Source: an uncultured Lachnospiraceae bacterium (GTDB lineage Bacteria > Bacillota > Clostridia > Lachnospirales > Lachnospiraceae). From it: a stretch of DNA of 17,859 nt. This document shows, one piece after another, positions 14,113 through 17,859 of this stretch. Positions within the stretch are counted from its first letter, which is position 1, and every line of letters begins with the position of its first letter. Both the position numbers and the translations under genes were made by a program. A model generated the notes under the pieces. The model saw nothing but the letters and a program-made list of their open reading frames with translations, was not told the origin of the DNA and made no database searches. The stretch is from positions 1 through 17,859 of the forward strand of contig CAJUHG010000061.1 of the NCBI GenBank assembly GCA_910586005.1. Direction: 5' to 3'.

Positions 14113-14139
14113 TTATCGGACGTTTTATGGAATTTATTA
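14113..14139 (-). promoter_or_regulatory. Sigma-28 (FliA/SigD)-like promoter of fliD
   Basis: The - strand has CCGATAA (rc of 14113-14119), a full match to the sigma-28 -10 core. A TAAT/TAAA-type -35 lies 13-16 bases before it (14133-14139). It is about 95 bases before the fliD ATG. The -10 is strong, the -35 is approximate. Confidence 0.6.
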
Positions 14140-14215
14140 ATATCTTTTGGATGGTGTTTTACTTTAAATGGAAAAATATATAGAAAGTGGTAGTTGCTCC
14201 TTTCCATCTAATATA

Positions 14216-15142
14216 TTAATTTTGTTCCCGTATAATATAGAGAGGTCGTTTTTTATTTTCCAGATAATCTTTTGATAGATATTCTCCTAAAATAAATACC
14301 ATTAACATTTGCAAGCTGCTTAAAAATACTACAATTCCTATTACTAAATATAGAGAGCTGATACTTTGGTGAAAAAATACCTGTTGTATAAAGGCAGAGG
14401 CACCTAAAAAGCAAGAAAGAAGTAGTAGGAATATGCCTAAAATACCAGAAATTTTTAAAGGTGCAGTAGAAAAAGATAAAATACCATCAAAAGCATAAGA
14501 AAATAAACTTCCCAAGTTCCATTTCGTTTTTCCTGCTACACGTTCTACATTTTCAAATTCTAGCCATTTTGTTTCAAATCCTACAAAGGAGAAGATCCCT
14601 TTTGTGTAGCGATTGTATTCTTTCATTTGAAGTATGGCTTCTGTCATAGTGCGATTCATCATACGGAAATCTCCATCTCCATCATTCATATTCATATGGG
14701 TAAGTTTTTGAATTACATGGTAGAAGCTGCGAGAAAGTGCGCTGCGTAATGCACCATCTCCAGATCTTCCCACACGTTTTCCTCCACAGCAATCATATCC
14801 TTCTTGACTTAAAGCATAGTACATAGGAGCAAGAAGTTTTGGAGGATGTTGTAAATCTGCATCCATAATGACACAGTAATCTCCAGTAGCTTGCTTTAGT
14901 CCTGCATACATAGCAGCTTCTTTTCCAAAGTTTCTAGAGAAAGATAAGTAGTGACAATTTTTGTCTTGGTAACAAATCAGTCTTAAAATATCTAGTGTAT
15001 GGTCTTTACTACCATCATCCACAAAGATAAATTCATATGTTACTTCTGGGATGGCAGTAACTGTTTTACAAGTTTCTGTATAAAAAAGGGAAATAACTTC
15101 CTCTTCGTTGTAACAAGGTACGATAATACTAATTTTATTCAT
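14216..15142 (-). CDS. Polyprenyl-phosphate glycosyltransferase (GT2, GtrB/CsbB type)
   Basis: A 308-residue family 2 glycosyltransferase. The N-terminal GT-A domain has IIVPCYNEE (6-14), VDDGS (41-45), the metal-binding DAD at 94-96 (VIMDADLQHPP) and the membrane-anchoring region near DGDGDFRMMNR. Two C-terminal membrane spans (about 228-252 and 266-290) follow, then a basic tail. This is the GtrB/CsbB layout: it moves a sugar from a nucleotide donor to undecaprenyl phosphate on the inner face of the membrane. It overlaps the GtrA gene by eight bases and uses an AAAGGAG site. In B. subtilis and relatives CsbB works with GtcA and a YfhO-type transferase, and all three types lie here in a row. 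The gap to fliD has only a weak hairpin (GAAAG/CTTTC) as a possible terminator. Confidence 0.88.
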   Translation of the reverse strand: MNKISIIVPCYNEEEVISLFYTETCKTVTAIPEVTYEFIFVDDGSKDHTLDILRLICYQDKNCHYLSFSRNFGKEAAMYAGLKQATGDYCVIMDADLQHPPKLLAPMYYALSQEGYDCCGGKRVGRSGDGALRSALSRSFYHVIQKLTHMNMNDGDGDFRMMNRTMTEAILQMKEYNRYTKGIFSFVGFETKWLEFENVERVAGKTKWNLGSLFSYAFDGILSFSTAPLKISGILGIFLLLLSCFLGASAFIQQVFFHQSISSLYLVIGIVVFLSSLQMLMVFILGEYLSKDYLENKKRPLYIIREQN

Positions 15143-15590
15143 GATAATCTCCTTTCTTCTGTTCTAGAGAAATATGATTTAGGCATCTAGCAGGTTTTTG
15201 AAATATTTGACATTTACAGATAAAGTAATTGCTAATAACAGTGATAAAACTTACAGCAATTTTGGAAATTATGGGTGGTAAAACACAAAATTGTACAAAA
15301 AAGGATAAAAGTAAATTTTCTAAAAGTAAGGTAAGAAATCGAAGAGATACAAAGGAAACGAACTCTTTTCCAATCTGATTTTTGGAATGAAAGACAAAAG
15401 TACGGTTCGTAATATAGGCAAAGGATACAGCAAATACCCAAGCGATTGTATTTGAAGTTAAATATTTGATACCTGATTGAAGGGATAATAGGTAAACAAA
15501 ATAATTGATTAAAGTTGTAGCACCTCCTATTATTATATAACTAATGATTTCTTGTAAGGATTCTTTTTTTTCATGTAAAATATTTCTCAT
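15135..15590 (-). CDS. GtrA/GtcA-like membrane protein
   Basis: A 151-residue protein of the GtrA family with four predicted membrane segments: IISYIIIGGATTLINYFVYL near 14-33, SNTIAWVFAVSFAYITNRTFVF near 46-67, FLTLLLENLLLSFFVQF near 85-101 and ISKIAVSFITVISNYFICKC near 107-126. The motif FAYITNRTFVF is a hallmark. GtrA/GtcA proteins are thought to help move polyprenyl-linked sugars across the membrane or to assist the glycosyltransferase. The start is an ATG behind AGAGGA. The gene lies 28 bases after the YfhO gene and overlaps the GtrB gene, so the three are surely cotranscribed leftward. Confidence 0.88.
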   Translation of the reverse strand: MRNILHEKKESLQEIISYIIIGGATTLINYFVYLLSLQSGIKYLTSNTIAWVFAVSFAYITNRTFVFHSKNQIGKEFVSFVSLRFLTLLLENLLLSFFVQFCVLPPIISKIAVSFITVISNYFICKCQIFQKPARCLNHISLEQKKGDYHE

Positions 15591-15618
15591 GTTTCATTCC
15601 TCTTTTCTAGTGTAATTA

Positions 15619-17859
15619 TTAGGATTTGTTAAAAATAGTTCTTGCTACTTTTGGGGAATATTTTTTTTGAGATATTATAAAATAAACAACAAAGAGTAAC
15701 CAAGCAATAAAACTAATAAATAAGGCAATTGTTTTTCCAGGAGGAGAATAATATAGTTCTATTTTATAAGTTCCTGCCTGTAATGAAATTCCTACAAAAT
15801 CCTGATTTACTTGACAAATTGGAATTTCTTTTCCATTTGCATAAGCCTTATAACCTTTGCGGAAGGGAAAAGAAGTAACAAAATATCCATTTTCCTCTAA
15901 AGAAACGCTTCCTGTAAACATAGCAGTTTTGGTTTTGTTATCTGAGGTTGCTGCTTGTATGCTGCTATTACCAAAATTAGCAGTATTCATCGTCCAGAAC
16001 TGAAAATTAGATAAGATATAATCTCCTGGAAAAAGTGTAATCTCAAGTTCTGTGATGGTGTCGTTAGAAGAAAGTAAATAAGTAAAAAGATGATTGTGGT
16101 TTGGATATGGTGCATTTTTACCAGAAAGTTTATTTCTAATGTTATTGATATCAATGGTGACTTCATTTCTGGTAGGAGCATTTACAGTAAAGGAACAAAT
16201 CAAAATTTTATCATGGAATGCTTTTGCAAGGGGGATAGTAATTTGTGTTTTTTGTTTTACTGTTAAATGAAAGTTCATGGTATCTTTAAGTTCACTGGAA
16301 GTATAAGTTATTGTATCTTTCTGTTCTTTTAATATCTCTTCTATTTTAAGTGCTTGCAAATTATCAGAGGAAACAGGAGTAATTTTAGAAGTTTCCAAAA
16401 AGGTTTGGGCTGAAATTTCTGTTTTGGGTTTTGCTCTGATACTAGAAGGCGTTATTTTTTGTATTGCTGGAGGCACATCTGCTATCGTATAGTTAGTAAG
16501 TGCTTCTAGGGAATAGGGAAAATCAAGTTTTTCATATTCTTTCTGACTCATCCATTTGGTACTGGTATAGGCAATAGGAAGCACTTTATTGTTTTCTGCA
16601 ATCACAATATTGTTTTTTTCAGTCATAGGATGATAACCCCAAGGAAGGTGTGAAGCATTCGTTTGAATGTAACGTATTCCCATTAGGTAAGAAAAGAAAG
16701 GGTTTGCATCTGTCATCAAGGCCACTTGATTGCGTATGCGGATTGGATTTCTCATTGTTTGATAGAAAAAATCAGCATAATTTTTATCTGTTACAGAAGA
16801 GTACATATTAGTACGCCCTATTCCTTGTAACGTTTGTGTATTTACATTTGCATATGGTTCAGTAAGAACTTCAAAACGGTAATTTTTATCTAATTTTAAA
16901 ACATTTAATTCTTCTCTAGAGAATATAGTCTGTCGGTTATCAGAGATAGAAATATATTGTTCTCGCTGTCCAATCATAATAGAAGCTGCAACCGGAAAAA
17001 GGCACAATAATAAATAGATAGATGGCATGTTTTTTCCTTTCAAATAAATGAGTAAAAACGTAAGAGTTAAAGCAACAACATCAAGTAACATTGCGAAAGG
17101 ATAATCTGAGAAAGGAATAGGTATCAAGCAGCACAAGGCACAAACAAAATGATGCTTTTCTTTTCCTGTAAAAATTTCTTGTAGCGTTCTAGCACAAAGC
17201 AAAACTAGCAAAGGAACAAATGGAATCAATACTTTATAACGCACATATAAAAATCCACTTAATATATAGGAAAATATATTTACAGTAAGGCATAAAATCA
17301 AGATAATTGCAGTGATACGTGTACTTTTACGCCTTATACTTAGAAATAAAGTATATAAGCAAAGGATGGTCAGTCCACATCCATAAGGATGATATAATAA
17401 GGCTTCAAAAGAAGACTGTATGGATAATATTTTTGTAAGGGAAGCTGGTGTTCCAGCATCTTTCTGTGTAGATAACAAATCTAAAGCAGTAGGAAGTAGT
17501 AAAATAGCTGCCATACCAATGGAAAGTATAATGGAACTTATTAGTTGGTACCAGCATTTCCTTCTATAGGACTTTGAGAAAGGAAGTTCCATCAAAGAAC
17601 TTTCCTTATTTAAGGGAAGCCTTTTTTCAAAATAAAGGTTATGAATAAAATAAAGTAAAACTACTGCAAGGACAGCTGGTGCAAAATAATAACTATGTAA
17701 ATATACCAAAAATAAAGATATAATAAAAAGGCTTATTTTCCCTTTTTCAATTAAATGTTCAATGCCAAATAGCGCAAGGAGTAGAAAGGGCATATAATTA
17801 ACAAACATAATTTGGTGGTGAGCTTGGTAAAAGCAGACAGCACAAGCATAGAGGATTCC
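15619..17859 (-). CDS. YfhO family membrane protein, N-terminus beyond window
   Basis: The frame stays open to the window edge with 17 further codons (reading GILYACAVCFYQAHHQI) before the first in-window ATG at 17808. Homologues continue upstream here, so the gene is cut by the window; about 746 of an expected 850-900 residues are seen. Several membrane spans fill the first half (ISLFIISLFLVYLHSYYF, LISSIILSIGMAAILLLP and others). A long soluble extracytoplasmic part follows, with the YfhO-typical SFPFRKGYKAYANGK, VGISLQAGTYKIELYYSPPGK and one last span before a basic tail. YfhO proteins are GT-C-like transferases that take a polyprenyl-linked sugar and put it on an outside acceptor such as lipoteichoic acid. 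The neighbouring GtrB and GtrA supply that sugar carrier. The acceptor here is unknown. Confidence 0.85.
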   Translation of the reverse strand, partial: GILYACAVCFYQAHHQIMFVNYMPFLLLALFGIEHLIEKGKISLFIISLFLVYLHSYYFAPAVLAVVLLYFIHNLYFEKRLPLNKESSLMELPFSKSYRRKCWYQLISSIILSIGMAAILLLPTALDLLSTQKDAGTPASLTKILSIQSSFEALLYHPYGCGLTILCLYTLFLSIRRKSTRITAIILILCLTVNIFSYILSGFLYVRYKVLIPFVPLLVLLCARTLQEIFTGKEKHHFVCALCCLIPIPFSDYPFAMLLDVVALTLTFLLIYLKGKNMPSIYLLLCLFPVAASIMIGQREQYISISDNRQTIFSREELNVLKLDKNYRFEVLTEPYANVNTQTLQGIGRTNMYSSVTDKNYADFFYQTMRNPIRIRNQVALMTDANPFFSYLMGIRYIQTNASHLPWGYHPMTEKNNIVIAENNKVLPIAYTSTKWMSQKEYEKLDFPYSLEALTNYTIADVPPAIQKITPSSIRAKPKTEISAQTFLETSKITPVSSDNLQALKIEEILKEQKDTITYTSSELKDTMNFHLTVKQKTQITIPLAKAFHDKILICSFTVNAPTRNEVTIDINNIRNKLSGKNAPYPNHNHLFTYLLSSNDTITELEITLFPGDYILSNFQFWTMNTANFGNSSIQAATSDNKTKTAMFTGSVSLEENGYFVTSFPFRKGYKAYANGKEIPICQVNQDFVGISLQAGTYKIELYYSPPGKTIALFISFIAWLLFVVYFIISQKKYSPKVARTIFNKS

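Noticed and set aside
14169..14279. Small + strand frame starting MEKYIESGSC in the gap between fliD and the GtrB gene
   Set aside because: Most of it is antisense to the GtrB C-terminus and no ribosome site precedes it.

Overview
The DNA is AT-rich (roughly one third G+C by eye), with strong AGGAGG-type ribosome sites, short intergenic gaps and Gram-positive proteins such as a YfhO-family protein, a DUF2935 protein and a short flagellin. It looks like a chromosomal segment of a motile anaerobic Clostridia member, probably Lachnospiraceae. The family assignment is an inference. No rRNA, tRNA or CRISPR was seen.

Left third (1-7305, + strand): an island that looks like surface or flagellin glycan biosynthesis. 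It holds the C-terminal end of a GNAT acetyltransferase, an SDR oxidoreductase, a transketolase split into N and C subunits, and an acyl carrier protein. After a strong terminator and a new promoter come an ANL-family AMP-ligase, a LuxE-like acyl-protein synthetase and a LuxC-like acyl reductase. Read together they suggest that a carboxylic acid is activated, held on a carrier protein, reduced to an aldehyde, extended by a two-carbon ketol unit and reduced. The product would decorate a sugar or protein. This is the most interesting system in the window.

Middle (7306-11263, + strand): a DUF2935 protein made of two internal repeats, a GT-D fold (DUF1792-like) glycosyltransferase with an N-terminal coiled coil, and a DUF3880/CgeB-type glycosyltransferase. 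These are followed by a badly decayed IS200/IS605 element with a recognisable TnpB zinc-ribbon end interrupted by a stop codon and bracketed by hairpins.

Flagellar core (11264-14119): a small helical protein of unknown function and a 264-residue flagellin with a clear vegetative promoter. Convergent to it is a divergent FliD-type cap protein on the - strand, with a sigma-28-like promoter. A perfect 20-bp palindrome acts as terminator between the two convergent genes.

Right end (14216-17859, - strand): a tight YfhO-GtrA-GtrB set, running off the window at the YfhO N-terminus. Its members match the CsbB/GtcA/YfhO three-component extracytoplasmic glycosylation system of Firmicutes. The whole window is therefore dominated by flagellar filament proteins and sugar-modifying machinery. 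The link between the two is inferred from position only.
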